In this document: one piece after another, positions 1 through 8,344 of the stretch
Layout of the letters: the number at the start of each line of letters is the position of its first letter
How positions within the stretch are numbered: the stretch's first letter is position 1
Assembly: GCF_001499855.1 (NCBI RefSeq)
Contig: NZ_LQIK01000033.1
Coordinates: 1 to 64,000 of the forward strand
Length of the DNA stretch: 64,000 nucleotides
Origin: Mycobacterium sp. GA-0227b
GTDB taxonomy: Bacteria > Actinomycetota > Actinomycetes > Mycobacteriales > Mycobacteriaceae
Reading direction: 5' to 3'
Notes under the pieces: model-generated
What the model was told of the DNA's origin: nothing
The model's database searches: none
What the model saw: only the letters and a program-made list of their open reading frames with translations
Made by a program: the position numbers and the translations under genes

Positions 1-25
1 CAGGCCTAAACCACTAACACCGAGT

Positions 26-66
26 GTCAAGGATCAACCGAAACAGATTCGTCAAGGATCAACCGA
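26..66. repeat. Direct repeat, possible end of an IS21-family element
   Basis: The 16-mer GTCAAGGATCAACCGA occurs twice, at 26-41 and 51-66, 25 bp apart. Evenly spaced copies of a GTCAAGGATCA-type motif near the terminus are, as I recall, a feature of actinobacterial IS21-like (istA/istB) elements. No istA or istB lies inside the window, so the element, if real, would extend to the left. This is inference from motif resemblance only. Confidence 0.4.
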
Positions 67-118
67 CGTCAGACAGGGGGCGCAGGGATGAGATCTCCGG
101 CCTGCTACACATGACCCG

Positions 119-871
119 ATGCCAACCAACGACGGCGAGCACCGGCTGAGTCCGCTACCGCAGACCGGTTACGTCTACCGGACTGCATGGCCGGTCGCGA
201 CCGGCGACATCGACGGCAACCTGCATCTGCGCCTGGACGGCGTGGCGCGCTATATCCAGGAGGTCGGCGCGCAGCACCTCGTCGATGCCGGCGAGGCCGA
301 CGACCACCCGCACTGGCTTGTCCAGCGCACCGTCATCGACGTGATCGAGCCGATCGAGTTTCCCAACGAGGTCTCGTTCAGTCGGTGGTGCTCGGCGCTG
401 TCGACCCGATGGTGCACGATGCGCGTCGACCTGGTCGGCAGCGACGGTGGCCGGATCGAGACCGAGGGCTTCTGGATCGCCATCAACAGCAAGACGCTGA
501 CGCCGCAGCGCGCCTCCGACAGCCTGATCGCGCGCTTCGCGACAACCACCGACGAGCTGCGCCTCAAGTGGCGGCCCTGGCTGACGAACCTCGAGGACGC
601 CACCGACGAGACGCCATTTCCGTTGCGTCGCACCGACATCGACATCTTCGAGCACGTCACCAACACCGCCTACTGGCACGCCGTCCACGAAGTGATGCCG
701 TTGACCCCTGAGGTGTGCCGCGCCCCGTATCGCGCGGTCGTCGAGTACCGCAGGCCGATCCGCTACGGCGAGGATGTCAGCCTCCGGTGGGCGCAGCGCG
801 AAGATGGGGTGCACATCGCGTTGACCGTCGGGGACGACGTCCGCGCAGCCGCGCTGATCGCCAAACTGTAG
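119..871 (+). CDS. Acyl-ACP thioesterase family protein (FatA-like, double hotdog)
   Basis: A 250-residue protein of the acyl-ACP thioesterase family, which hydrolyses acyl chains from ACP or CoA in the cytosol. Two hotdog repeats are visible: the first contains DIDGNLHLRLDG near residues 30-41 and the second DIDIFEHVTNTAYW near 173-186, the usual paired D-x-D...H-x-N-x-x-Y pattern. Length is normal for the family (about 250). The ATG is preceded by TACACA at 106-111 with a 7 nt gap, so the mRNA is probably leaderless and this start is favoured. It resembles M. tuberculosis Rv2001, which I recall as the same family. It stands alone next to the putative IS end. Natural substrate is unknown. 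Confidence 0.8.
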   Translation: MPTNDGEHRLSPLPQTGYVYRTAWPVATGDIDGNLHLRLDGVARYIQEVGAQHLVDAGEADDHPHWLVQRTVIDVIEPIEFPNEVSFSRWCSALSTRWCTMRVDLVGSDGGRIETEGFWIAINSKTLTPQRASDSLIARFATTTDELRLKWRPWLTNLEDATDETPFPLRRTDIDIFEHVTNTAYWHAVHEVMPLTPEVCRAPYRAVVEYRRPIRYGEDVSLRWAQREDGVHIALTVGDDVRAAALIAKL

Positions 872-941
872 CGGCCGGCCTCGCGTACCATTTCCGGCAG
901 CCGCGCGCGTTTGCTGCGTGGGGGGCGGGAAGGACGACGGG

Positions 942-2387
942 ATGGCCGGATCCGGGGGCAAGCGGGCGACGAGGTTTGCGATGACCGTCGCCGCGGCCGG
1001 CGTCGCGACCAGTGTGGTCGGCCTGGCCGTAACCCACCCGGCCTCGATCTCGGCAACGCTGGTCGACCTGTCGGCCCTGATCGTCGTCGGCAGTTCGACG
1101 AACCCGACCGGCGAGGGAGTGACCGAATTCTTCGGCGGGAAGTTCAACGATCCCATCTACACGAACTACGACGGCGGCAACGACATCGTCTACGTCGACT
1201 TTCGCACCGGGCCCGCCGGCATCCAGCAGGCGCTCGATGACAACGCCGGCGAGCGCAACGCGGTGCTGGCCTCCGGCTGGGGGGCGGCCAACGCCAGTTT
1301 GCTGCTGCTGCGGGACCGACCCGACCTGGACCAAACCGTCTTCATCCTCGACAACGACGTCGCGCGGCCCGATGGCGGTTTCGGCACCAGATACCCGTGG
1401 TTCGCGCTGATCGGGGTCAACCCGATCCCGACTCCGAGTGACGTGCCCGCCCTGCGCGCGGTCAACATCGGCTACGAGTACGACTACAACTCCAACGCCC
1501 CGGCCGACGTGCTCAACCCGGTGGCCGCGGTCAACTCGTTGGTGGGCTACCTCTACACGCGCCTGAACCAGTCCGAGCGCGATCTGCCGGTCGACGCCGA
1601 GGGTAAGCCGACCGTCTCCTGCGGCGCGAACACCTGCGCGATCACGGTGTCCGGCGCCGTCCTCGACTGCCCCGACGCGCGCTGCAGCTCCCCCGCGGAC
1701 AGGATCACGACCTACGTCACCACCAGAAACAACACGACGTACGTCACGTACACCGCCGAAGAGCTGCCGCTGACCCGGCTGATTCGCGACGTCTTCGGTG
1801 ACCAAATCGCCGATCTGACCGGGCCGCTGCTGAAGGTCGTCGTGGACTCGGCGTACTACGGCGGCAACCCGATACCCAGCGATCCCAGCGCCTACCGCCC
1901 GGCCCGGCTCTTCCCCTCGCCCGCCGAGCTGTTGGCCGCCGCGGCGAAGGTCCCGACCGCGATCCAGCAGGGCCTTACGTCGGTCTCGCCGCCCGCTCAG
2001 TCGCAGGAGCCGGCCACCAAGGACACCACGGACAACGAGGACAACGCGGATATCGAGGACAACGAGGACACCGAGCGACGGTCGCTGGCGGCGACGGCGG
2101 AACAGTCCAATCCGGACACCACGCCGTCAGCGGTCAAGCGCAAGCCGCAGATCAACGTCGTGCGGGACAGCATAAAGGCCGAGCCCGGTACCCCCGGTGT
2201 GGACGACACCAAAGAGGATCCGGAAGACGTTGCGGCCGAGGAAGAGTCGATCACCACAGCTCCGTCGGAGCAGGTCGGCACCGAGCCGATCGATGCAGAC
2301 CCGATCGGCCGCGACACCGACACCGACACCGATACCCAGGACGACTCCGTGGACTCCGCCGCCGGAAACGCCGACGCCGCAGCGTAA
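942..2387 (+). CDS. PE-PPE-domain secreted protein with acidic C-terminal tail
   Basis: About 481 residues. The ATG at 942 has GGAAGGAC just upstream; a GTG at 918 in the same frame is less likely. Residues 10-40 form a signal/anchor segment. Residues about 45-270 match the PE-PPE (cutinase-like serine hydrolase) domain of mycobacterial cell-envelope proteins, although no PE or PPE N-terminus is present. Where the family has a G-x-S-x-G elbow, this protein reads LASGWGAANA, so the nucleophile serine appears replaced by glycine. After about residue 350 the chain becomes a low-complexity Asp/Glu/Thr tail with DNEDNADIEDNED and DTDTDTDT runs. It is probably exported and may be a binding protein rather than an esterase. 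Confidence 0.7.
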   Translation: MAGSGGKRATRFAMTVAAAGVATSVVGLAVTHPASISATLVDLSALIVVGSSTNPTGEGVTEFFGGKFNDPIYTNYDGGNDIVYVDFRTGPAGIQQALDDNAGERNAVLASGWGAANASLLLLRDRPDLDQTVFILDNDVARPDGGFGTRYPWFALIGVNPIPTPSDVPALRAVNIGYEYDYNSNAPADVLNPVAAVNSLVGYLYTRLNQSERDLPVDAEGKPTVSCGANTCAITVSGAVLDCPDARCSSPADRITTYVTTRNNTTYVTYTAEELPLTRLIRDVFGDQIADLTGPLLKVVVDSAYYGGNPIPSDPSAYRPARLFPSPAELLAAAAKVPTAIQQGLTSVSPPAQSQEPATKDTTDNEDNADIEDNEDTERRSLAATAEQSNPDTTPSAVKRKPQINVVRDSIKAEPGTPGVDDTKEDPEDVAAEEESITTAPSEQVGTEPIDADPIGRDTDTDTDTQDDSVDSAAGNADAAA

Positions 2388-2415
2388 TGCGCACGCGGTC
2401 GATACACTCGTCGAC

Positions 2416-2793
2416 GTGAACATCGGGCGCGGCCTTGCGGCCCTCACAGCCAGTGCAGTGCTGATGGGATCGCTCGCGGCACCCGTGCACGCCGGCCCGC
2501 CGAGCTATGGCAGCAACGGCGTCTTCAACGTCATCACCAATCCCCGGCCGGGGTGGGCGACGGCAACGATCGAACCGGGCCGCTACCGGGTCGACCAGGC
2601 ACCGAGCATGCCGCCGTATCAGAGCGCACAGGGCTTCTGGTACCGATGCCACAACTTCCCGTGCAGCCCGAGCTATCCCGCGAATGTGATCGCCTCGGCG
2701 CCGGCCGACCGTAACGCCCCGACCTTCGTCGACATCCTGCCCACCGACGTCGCCGTGGCACTGCACAACGTCACGCTCACGGTCGCCAACTGA
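2416..2793 (+). CDS. Small secreted mycobacterial protein of unknown function
   Basis: A 125-residue protein starting at GTG 2416. A perfect TACACT hexamer at 2403-2408 sits 7 nt before it, so a leaderless mRNA is likely; longer readings of the frame run into the preceding gene's shadow. The N-terminus (NIGRGLAALTASAVLMGSLAAPVHA) is a clear signal peptide with an A-x-A cleavage site. The mature part of about 100 residues has two cysteines (CHNFPC), a GRYRVDQ segment and no recognised enzyme motif. It resembles the many small beta-rich secreted proteins of mycobacteria. No function can be assigned. Confidence 0.7.
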   Translation: MNIGRGLAALTASAVLMGSLAAPVHAGPPSYGSNGVFNVITNPRPGWATATIEPGRYRVDQAPSMPPYQSAQGFWYRCHNFPCSPSYPANVIASAPADRNAPTFVDILPTDVAVALHNVTLTVAN

Positions 2794-2825
2794 ACCCGGC
2801 CCGCATCGGTCATTAGGCTGAGCGG

Positions 2826-3578
2826 GTGTCTGATCCGGTACTGGTCCACATCGAGGACCGCATCGCAGTCCTGACCGTCAACGACCCGGAACGCCGCAAC
2901 GCCGTCACCTTCGAGATATCCGCCGCGCTGCGCGAAGCCGTCGATGCCGCCGAGGCCGATCCCGATGTACACGCGCTGATCGTCACCGGCGCGGGTAAGG
3001 CGTTCTGCGCCGGAGCGGATCTGAGCGCACTCGGCGAGGCCACCGAGGACGGCTTGCGCAGGATCTACGACGGTTTCCTGGCGGTCGCCCACTGCAAGCT
3101 GCCGACGATCGCGGCGGTCAACGGTGCAGCGGTCGGGGCGGGACTGAACCTGGCGCTGGCCGCCGACATGCGCATCGCGGGGCCGGCGGCGCTGTTCGAC
3201 CCACGCTTCCAGAAGCTGGGCATCCACCCGGGCGGTGGTGCGACCTGGATGCTGCAGCGCGCCGTGGGGCCGCAGGTTGCGCGCGCCTCGCTGCTGTTCG
3301 GCATGCGTTTCGATGCGGAATCGGCCGTGCGGCACGGGTTGGCGCTTGCGGTCGCCGACGATCCGGTGGCCGCGGCCCGCGAGTTGGCCGCAGGCCCGGC
3401 CGGCGCACCGCGCGAGGTGGTGCTGTCGACCAAGGCGTCGATGCGGGCGACGGTCAACCCCGGCGCCGTCGACACCGACCAGCACGGCGTCGCGGTCGGC
3501 ATCGAATTGGGCCCGCAGGCCGCCTCGATCCAGTCGCCGGAGTTTCAGCAGCGCCTCGCCGCCGCGAAACGCAGATAG
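2826..3578 (+). CDS. Crotonase (enoyl-CoA hydratase/isomerase) family protein lacking both catalytic Glu
   Basis: A 250-residue crotonase-fold protein. The oxyanion-hole motif (GAGKAFCAGADLSAL) and the second signature (NGAAVGAGLNLALAADMRIA) are clear. However the two glutamates used by true enoyl-CoA hydratases are absent: the GGGCELA-type position is GAGLNLA (Glu to Asn) and the PEI position is PRF (Glu to Phe). It is therefore unlikely to be a classic hydratase; another crotonase reaction or a CoA-binding role is possible. The GTG at 2826 follows TAGGCT (2814-2819) with a 6 nt gap, indicating leaderless expression. It faces the branched-chain operon tail to tail and ends one base before bkdC. 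Confidence 0.75.
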   Translation: MSDPVLVHIEDRIAVLTVNDPERRNAVTFEISAALREAVDAAEADPDVHALIVTGAGKAFCAGADLSALGEATEDGLRRIYDGFLAVAHCKLPTIAAVNGAAVGAGLNLALAADMRIAGPAALFDPRFQKLGIHPGGGATWMLQRAVGPQVARASLLFGMRFDAESAVRHGLALAVADDPVAAARELAAGPAGAPREVVLSTKASMRATVNPGAVDTDQHGVAVGIELGPQAASIQSPEFQQRLAAAKRR

Positions 3579-4748
3579 CTAGAGATCGAGCAGCGCTGTC
3601 TCCGGTGCTTCGATGAGGTCGCGCAGTTCTCCCAGGAAGGCTGCCACCTGCGCACCGTCGGCGATGCGATGGTCGAAGGCGCAGGTGAGGTTCATCGTGG
3701 GCCGCGCGACGACTGCACCGTCGACGACGACCGCGCGCGGCTTGAGCGCGCCGACGCCGAGGATGGCGGCCTCGGGGTAGTTGATCACGGGCACGCCCTC
3801 ATCCAGTCCGAGCGCCCCGAAGTTCGACACGGTGAACGTCGAGCCCTGCAGTTCGGTGGGTTTGACGGTGCCCGCCCGGGTCTCGCGGATCAGCCGCGCA
3901 ACCGTCACCGCCAGTTCCCGGGTCGTCTTGAGATGCGCATCGGTGACCACCGGCACCAACAGGCCGCGCGGCGCCGCGAGCCCGAACCCGAGATGCACGG
4001 CCGAATGCAGGTGGATCTGCGCGCCGTCGGTGGTGTCGACCCAGGTGGCGTTCAGGTTCGGGTGATGCCGCAGCGCGATCGTCAACAGCCGCAGCGTCAG
4101 CACGAACGGCGTGACCGGCGCGTCCTCCTCGGCTCGGTCGCCCAGCCGGTCGCGCAGCCGGAGCAGGTTCGTCCCGTCGACCTGGACAGAGGCGTGGGCG
4201 TCTGGAATCTCCCTGCGTGACAAGGTCATTCGGTGCGCCATCTCGGCCTGTACACCGCGCACCGCCACCATGTCGGGGCTCGGCGCGGACCGGCCCGCGG
4301 CTGCGAGCACGTCTTCGCGGGTGATCATACCGCCGGGACCGGAACCGGCCAGCGCGCCCAGGTCCACGTTGAGCTCGGCGGCCAGTTTCCGGACCGGTGG
4401 CTTGGCGCGACCGCGGTGTGGCGGCGGCGTGCTCGACCGCCTGCTGTTGTCCATGGCGTCGTCGGCGCCGTACCCGACCAGTACGGGTTTGCGCTTCTGG
4501 GCGGGCGGCTCGGCATCGGTCGCGATGCGCACCAGCGTGGCGCCGACGGGCAACGTGTCGCCCTCGCGCCCGCCGAGTTCGACGATGCGGCCCGCGTAGG
4601 GACTCGGGATCTCGACTTCGGCCTTGTTGGTCTCGACGGTGCACAGCGTCTGGTTCAGCTCGACGTCGTCGCCGACCGAGACGCTCCACGCGGTGATCGT
4701 CGCGTCTTCGAGTCCCTCGCCGAGATCGGGAACCCGGAAATCCATCAC
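3579..4748 (-). CDS. bkdC: Branched-chain 2-oxoacid dehydrogenase E2 (lipoyl acyltransferase)
   Basis: A 389-residue E2 subunit that transfers the acyl group from lipoate to CoA. N-terminal lipoyl domain (residues 3-78) with the lipoylated lysine in VETNKAEVE (about Lys42); peripheral-subunit-binding domain near residues 115-150 (PVRKLAAELNVDLGALAGSG); C-terminal catalytic acyltransferase domain with FDHRIADG, containing the active-site His and Asp. It is shorter than many E2s because it has a single lipoyl domain. The GTG at 4748 follows the bkdB stop by two bases and is directly followed by an ATG (4745), so either may be used. Last gene of the leftward branched-chain operon, orthologous in position to Rv2495c. 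Confidence 0.9.
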   Translation of the reverse strand: MMDFRVPDLGEGLEDATITAWSVSVGDDVELNQTLCTVETNKAEVEIPSPYAGRIVELGGREGDTLPVGATLVRIATDAEPPAQKRKPVLVGYGADDAMDNSRRSSTPPPHRGRAKPPVRKLAAELNVDLGALAGSGPGGMITREDVLAAAGRSAPSPDMVAVRGVQAEMAHRMTLSRREIPDAHASVQVDGTNLLRLRDRLGDRAEEDAPVTPFVLTLRLLTIALRHHPNLNATWVDTTDGAQIHLHSAVHLGFGLAAPRGLLVPVVTDAHLKTTRELAVTVARLIRETRAGTVKPTELQGSTFTVSNFGALGLDEGVPVINYPEAAILGVGALKPRAVVVDGAVVARPTMNLTCAFDHRIADGAQVAAFLGELRDLIEAPETALLDL

Positions 4749-4750
4749 GC

Positions 4751-5824
4751 TCACGGCTGCTCCAACGTTCGTTCGACGCAGTCGAGCAGCCGGTCCACCC
4801 CGGGCAGCCACAGTTTCTCCAGCCGGGCAGGCGGATACGGCGTGTCGAATCCCGTGGCCCGCAACACCGGAGCCTCCAGGTCGTAGAACAACTCCTCCTG
4901 GATTCGGGCGGCCAGTTCGGCGCCGAAGCCCAACGTGCGCGGGCCTTCGTGCATCACCACGACCCGGCCGGTGCGTCGCACCGATTCGGCGACCGCGTCG
5001 AAGTCCAACGGGTTCAACGTGCGCAGGTCGAGCACCTCGATGTTCCAGTCATGATGCTCGGCAGCGATTTCCGCTGCGCTCAGCGCGGTGGCGACCAGCG
5101 GACCGTATGTCACCACGGTGACGTCCGCGCCGGCACGCCGGATCGCCGCCCGACCGAGCGGAAGACCCGGTGTGGTGGTGTCGACCGGTTCACGCACCCA
5201 GTACCGGCGCTTGGGCTCGAGGTAGATGACGGGGTCGCGGCTGGTGATCGACTGGCGCAGCAGCCAATACGCATCCGACGGTGTCGACGGAACCGCCACC
5301 TTCAATCCGGCGGTGTGCAGCCAATAGGTTTCGGTGGACTCCGAATGATGTTCGACGGCACCGATTCCGCCGAACGACGGGATGCGGATGGTCACCGGCA
5401 TGTCGAGGCCGCCGCGGGTACGCATCCGGTATTTGGCCAGATGGCTGACGATCTGATCGAATGCCGGGGCGGCGAACCCGTCGAACTGGATCTCCGGGAC
5501 GGGTACGAGTCCGCGGATCGCCATTCCGACTGCGATGCCGACGATCGCCGACTCCGCCAGCGGGGTGTCGAAACAGCGCTGCTCGCCGAAGGTTTCGGCC
5601 AGGCCCTCGGTGACCCGGAACACGCCGCCGAGGGTGGCCACGTCTTCGCCGAACACGAGCACCCGATCGTCGGAGGCCATCGCGTCGTGCAGGGCGCGGT
5701 TGATGGCCTGCGCCATGGTCAGCGTCGGCAGAACAGAGTCCGCCGGCACCGGCGTCAGCAGCGGTCCGCGCGGCTCCGGTGCGTCGTCGCCGTGCATCGG
5801 GGGCCGTTCGATGATCTGGGTCAT
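4751..5824 (-). CDS. bkdB: Branched-chain 2-oxoacid dehydrogenase E1 beta subunit
   Basis: A 357-residue transketolase-like E1 beta subunit. It pairs with the upstream E1 alpha to decarboxylate branched-chain 2-oxo acids using thiamine pyrophosphate. The pyrimidine-binding region is seen in ALHDAMASDDRVLVFGEDVATLGGVFRVTEGL and the subunit-contact region in PEIQFDGFAAPAFDQI; the C-terminal transketolase domain contains VVTYGPLVATAL. Length is typical. The ATG starts one base after the bkdA stop (TGACATG), indicating translational coupling. Same position as Rv2496c. Confidence 0.92.
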   Translation of the reverse strand: MTQIIERPPMHGDDAPEPRGPLLTPVPADSVLPTLTMAQAINRALHDAMASDDRVLVFGEDVATLGGVFRVTEGLAETFGEQRCFDTPLAESAIVGIAVGMAIRGLVPVPEIQFDGFAAPAFDQIVSHLAKYRMRTRGGLDMPVTIRIPSFGGIGAVEHHSESTETYWLHTAGLKVAVPSTPSDAYWLLRQSITSRDPVIYLEPKRRYWVREPVDTTTPGLPLGRAAIRRAGADVTVVTYGPLVATALSAAEIAAEHHDWNIEVLDLRTLNPLDFDAVAESVRRTGRVVVMHEGPRTLGFGAELAARIQEELFYDLEAPVLRATGFDTPYPPARLEKLWLPGVDRLLDCVERTLEQP

Positions 5825-5825
5825 G

Positions 5826-6926
5826 TCACGCCTCCTTCGCCAGTTCGGCCGTCAGTTGTTCGCGCTGGGCCGCCAAGTCGGGCGTGATGTCGTGGTAGAC
5901 GGTGTCGAAGATCTCGGAGACGTCGAAGTCCTCGGCCCCGACGATGGCCTCGCGTAATTCGGCGCGCAGCCGTTTCGATCTGGCCCGCACGCGTTCCTCG
6001 AGCCGGTCGGTCCAGACGTCAATCGACTGCAGATACGTGCGGTAGCGACTGATCGGATCGCGGGCCGCCCATGCGTCGACCTCCTCCTGCGACCGGTAGC
6101 GGGTCGGGTCGTCGGAAGTGGTGTGCGGTCCCATGCGATAGGTGATGGCCTCGATCAATGTGGGGCCACAACCCTCGCGTGCACGAGCTGCCGCCTCCGC
6201 CACCACCTGATAGCAGGCCAGCACGTCGTTGCCGTCGACGCGGACGCCGGGTATGCCGTAGCCGGGGGCGCGATGCGCGATCGACGGCGCGGCCAGCTGC
6301 TTGCTGACGGGCACCGAGATGGCCCACTGGTTGTTCTGCACGAAGAACACGCACGGCGCCCGGTACACCGCGGCGAAGTTGACTGCCTCGTGGACGTCGC
6401 CCGCGCTGGTGGCGCCGTCGCCGATGAACGCCACCGTCACCGAATCCTCACCGAGGCGTTGCGCGGCCATCGCGGCGCCGACCGCGTGCAGTCCGTGGGT
6501 GCCGATCGGGATCGCGATCGGGGCGACGCATTTTTCGGTGAACCCGAGCCCACCGTGCCACTTACCGCGCCACACGGCGCCCATCTGGGCGGGACTGATT
6601 CCGCGCAGCAGAAACGCGCCGATCTCCCGGTACTGCGGGAACAGCCAATCGGTTTTGCGTAGGCAGGCGGCGGCGCCGATCTGCGCGGCCTCCTGCCCGC
6701 GGCACGACGCGAACAGCGCCAACTCGCCCTGTCGCTGCAGGTTGACGAACTCAGTGTCGATTTCGCGCGTGACGACCATCGACTCGTAGAGCCACGACAA
6801 CGTCTCGGGTGGGAGGTCTCGGCGGTATCGAGAGGCGGCGCTCGCGGTGGTCGGCGTCCCGTCCGGGGCGACCAGTTGAACCGGCTGCAACTCGACATCC
6901 AGGGATGCCTGAACAGACCCTGCCAT
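5826..6926 (-). CDS. bkdA: Branched-chain 2-oxoacid dehydrogenase E1 alpha subunit
   Basis: A 366-residue E1 alpha subunit that binds thiamine pyrophosphate. The cofactor motif GDGATSAGD...VQNNQW is present around residues 172-203, followed by the phosphorylation-loop-like segment YRMGPHTTSDDPTRYR. I chose the ATG at 6926 because AGGAGG stands 6 nt before it; an upstream ATG at 6944 lacks a site. About 100 bp separate it from citE, the longest gap in the operon, so an internal promoter is possible. Same position as Rv2497c; with bkdB and bkdC it forms the dehydrogenase acting on keto acids of Leu, Ile and Val. Confidence 0.92.
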   Translation of the reverse strand: MAGSVQASLDVELQPVQLVAPDGTPTTASAASRYRRDLPPETLSWLYESMVVTREIDTEFVNLQRQGELALFASCRGQEAAQIGAAACLRKTDWLFPQYREIGAFLLRGISPAQMGAVWRGKWHGGLGFTEKCVAPIAIPIGTHGLHAVGAAMAAQRLGEDSVTVAFIGDGATSAGDVHEAVNFAAVYRAPCVFFVQNNQWAISVPVSKQLAAPSIAHRAPGYGIPGVRVDGNDVLACYQVVAEAAARAREGCGPTLIEAITYRMGPHTTSDDPTRYRSQEEVDAWAARDPISRYRTYLQSIDVWTDRLEERVRARSKRLRAELREAIVGAEDFDVSEIFDTVYHDITPDLAAQREQLTAELAKEA

Positions 6927-7025
6927 ACCGCCTCCTAGGGTCACTGACGGCGGATCGCGCCGTCAGGCGACTGAGGTGCTCAGCACGGAGACGTTCAGAG
7001 CAGGCCCCCGGTGTGGGGGTGTCGG

Positions 7026-7844
7026 CTAGTCGCCGGGGTGTGGCGCTAACGCGACGATTCGCTCTGCCCGCCGCAGTACTGGGGCATCCACCATTATGCC
7101 TTCGAATTGGAAGACACCCCTAGCATCGCGGGCGGCAGCCAGCACGTGTCGCGCCCATTCGACCTGATCAGCCGACGGAGCATAGCCCTCCCGAATGACC
7201 GCGACCTGCGACGGATGGATCGCGACCTTCACGTCGAAACCGACGGCCACCGCGTCGTCGACCTCGGCGCGCAGACCGTCGAGGTTCTTGATGTCGAGAA
7301 ACACCGAGTCCAGCGCCAGCCGCCCGTACGCCTTGGCCGCGAGCAGCGTCTGCGAGCGCACGTGCCTGGCGACCTCGCGGTAGCTGCCGTCGGGATAGCG
7401 GTTGGCCGTGCCGCCGGTGACCGCGAACAGGTCCTCGGCGCCCCACATCAGCGCGACCGCGTTGTCCATGCGCGCCAGATCGGTCACCGCGAGCACACCG
7501 AGCGGCGTCTCGATCAGCACGACGACATCCAGCGGTGCGAGGTCGCGCACCTGTTGCGGGTCCTCGGTTTTGGCGAGCATGACAGTGGTGTAGGAGGTCT
7601 TCGACAGCGCCTCGAGGTCCAGTTGGTGATCGGCGGTGGCGCTCGGGTTGACCCGCACCACCGTGCGGGCCGGGTCCAGCGGACTGTCGACCAGCGCTGC
7701 GCGGGCGGCCTCCCGGTCCTTGGCCGCGACCCCGTCCTCGAGGTCGAGGATCACGACATCGGCGGCAGCGGCGGCCTTTTCGAACCGTTCCGGGCGGTCG
7801 GCCGGGCAGAACAACCAGGCGACGCCCGGCTTGTCGAGGGCCAT
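7026..7844 (-). CDS. citE: CitE-like HpcH/HpaI-family CoA-ester lyase
   Basis: A 272-residue TIM-barrel lyase of the citrate lyase beta/HpcH-HpaI family. Family marks are VVILDLEDGVAAKDREAAR near residues 30-48, VVLIETPLGVLAV near 120-132 and the metal-binding LMWGAEDLFAVTGG near 145-158. The CitF and CitD partners are absent, so it is a stand-alone lyase, not citrate lyase. M. tuberculosis Rv2498c occupies the same place and is reported, as I recall, to act on beta-hydroxyacyl-CoA substrates such as 3-hydroxy-3-methylglutaryl-CoA, which fits the end of leucine breakdown. The ATG overlaps the maoC stop by one base (TGATG). Confidence 0.88.
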   Translation of the reverse strand: MALDKPGVAWLFCPADRPERFEKAAAAADVVILDLEDGVAAKDREAARAALVDSPLDPARTVVRVNPSATADHQLDLEALSKTSYTTVMLAKTEDPQQVRDLAPLDVVVLIETPLGVLAVTDLARMDNAVALMWGAEDLFAVTGGTANRYPDGSYREVARHVRSQTLLAAKAYGRLALDSVFLDIKNLDGLRAEVDDAVAVGFDVKVAIHPSQVAVIREGYAPSADQVEWARHVLAAARDARGVFQFEGIMVDAPVLRRAERIVALAPHPGD

Positions 7845-8344
7845 CAGCTCTGCTCCGCCGGCTTCATGCGCACCATCGTCTTGCGCGACGCCGTCGCCAC
7901 GATGTCACCGTGCTGGTTGCGGCCGGTGTGCGCGAACGTCACGATCCCCTCACCCGGCCGGCTCTTCGACTCCCGCTTCTCGAGCACCTCGGACTCCGCG
8001 TACAGGGTGTCGCCGTGGAAGAGCGGCTTCGGGAACGCGATCTCGCCGAACCCGAGATTGCCGACGATGGTGCCCTGCGTCAGCTGCGCCACCGACAGCC
8101 CGACCAGCGTGGACAGCGTGAACATCGAGTTGACCAGCCGCTGGTTGAACGGCGGCAAAGCATCTGAGAACGCGGCGTCCAGATGCAGCGCCTGGGTGTT
8201 CATCGTCAGCGTCGTGAACAGGACGTTGTCCGCCTCGGTGATGGTGCGCCCCGGCCGATGCTGGTACAGCACGCCGGTCTCGAACTCCTCGTACCACAAC
8301 CCACGCTGGATCACGACCTTCTTCGAAGCGTCTTGTCCGCTCAC
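7844..8344 (-). CDS. MaoC-like hotdog dehydratase
   Basis: A 166-residue single-hotdog protein of the MaoC/(R)-specific hydratase group, which hydrates enoyl-CoA substrates. The segment ITEADNVLFTTLTMNTQALHLD (about residues 36-57) is the usual D-x-N...N-x-x-x-x-H catalytic helix variant. It lies between an acyl-CoA dehydrogenase and a CoA lyase, so it probably hydrates the unsaturated intermediate of the branched-chain pathway. Start is GTG at 8344, overlapping the fadE19 stop by four bases (GTGA). It is the positional equivalent of Rv2499c. Confidence 0.85.
   Translation of the reverse strand: MSGQDASKKVVIQRGLWYEEFETGVLYQHRPGRTITEADNVLFTTLTMNTQALHLDAAFSDALPPFNQRLVNSMFTLSTLVGLSVAQLTQGTIVGNLGFGEIAFPKPLFHGDTLYAESEVLEKRESKSRPGEGIVTFAHTGRNQHGDIVATASRKTMVRMKPAEQS

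Noticed and set aside
777..1805. Long minus-strand frame of 342 codons
   Set aside because: It is antisense to the PE-PPE-domain gene, has an Arg/Val/Gly composition typical of GC-rich shadows and no family match.
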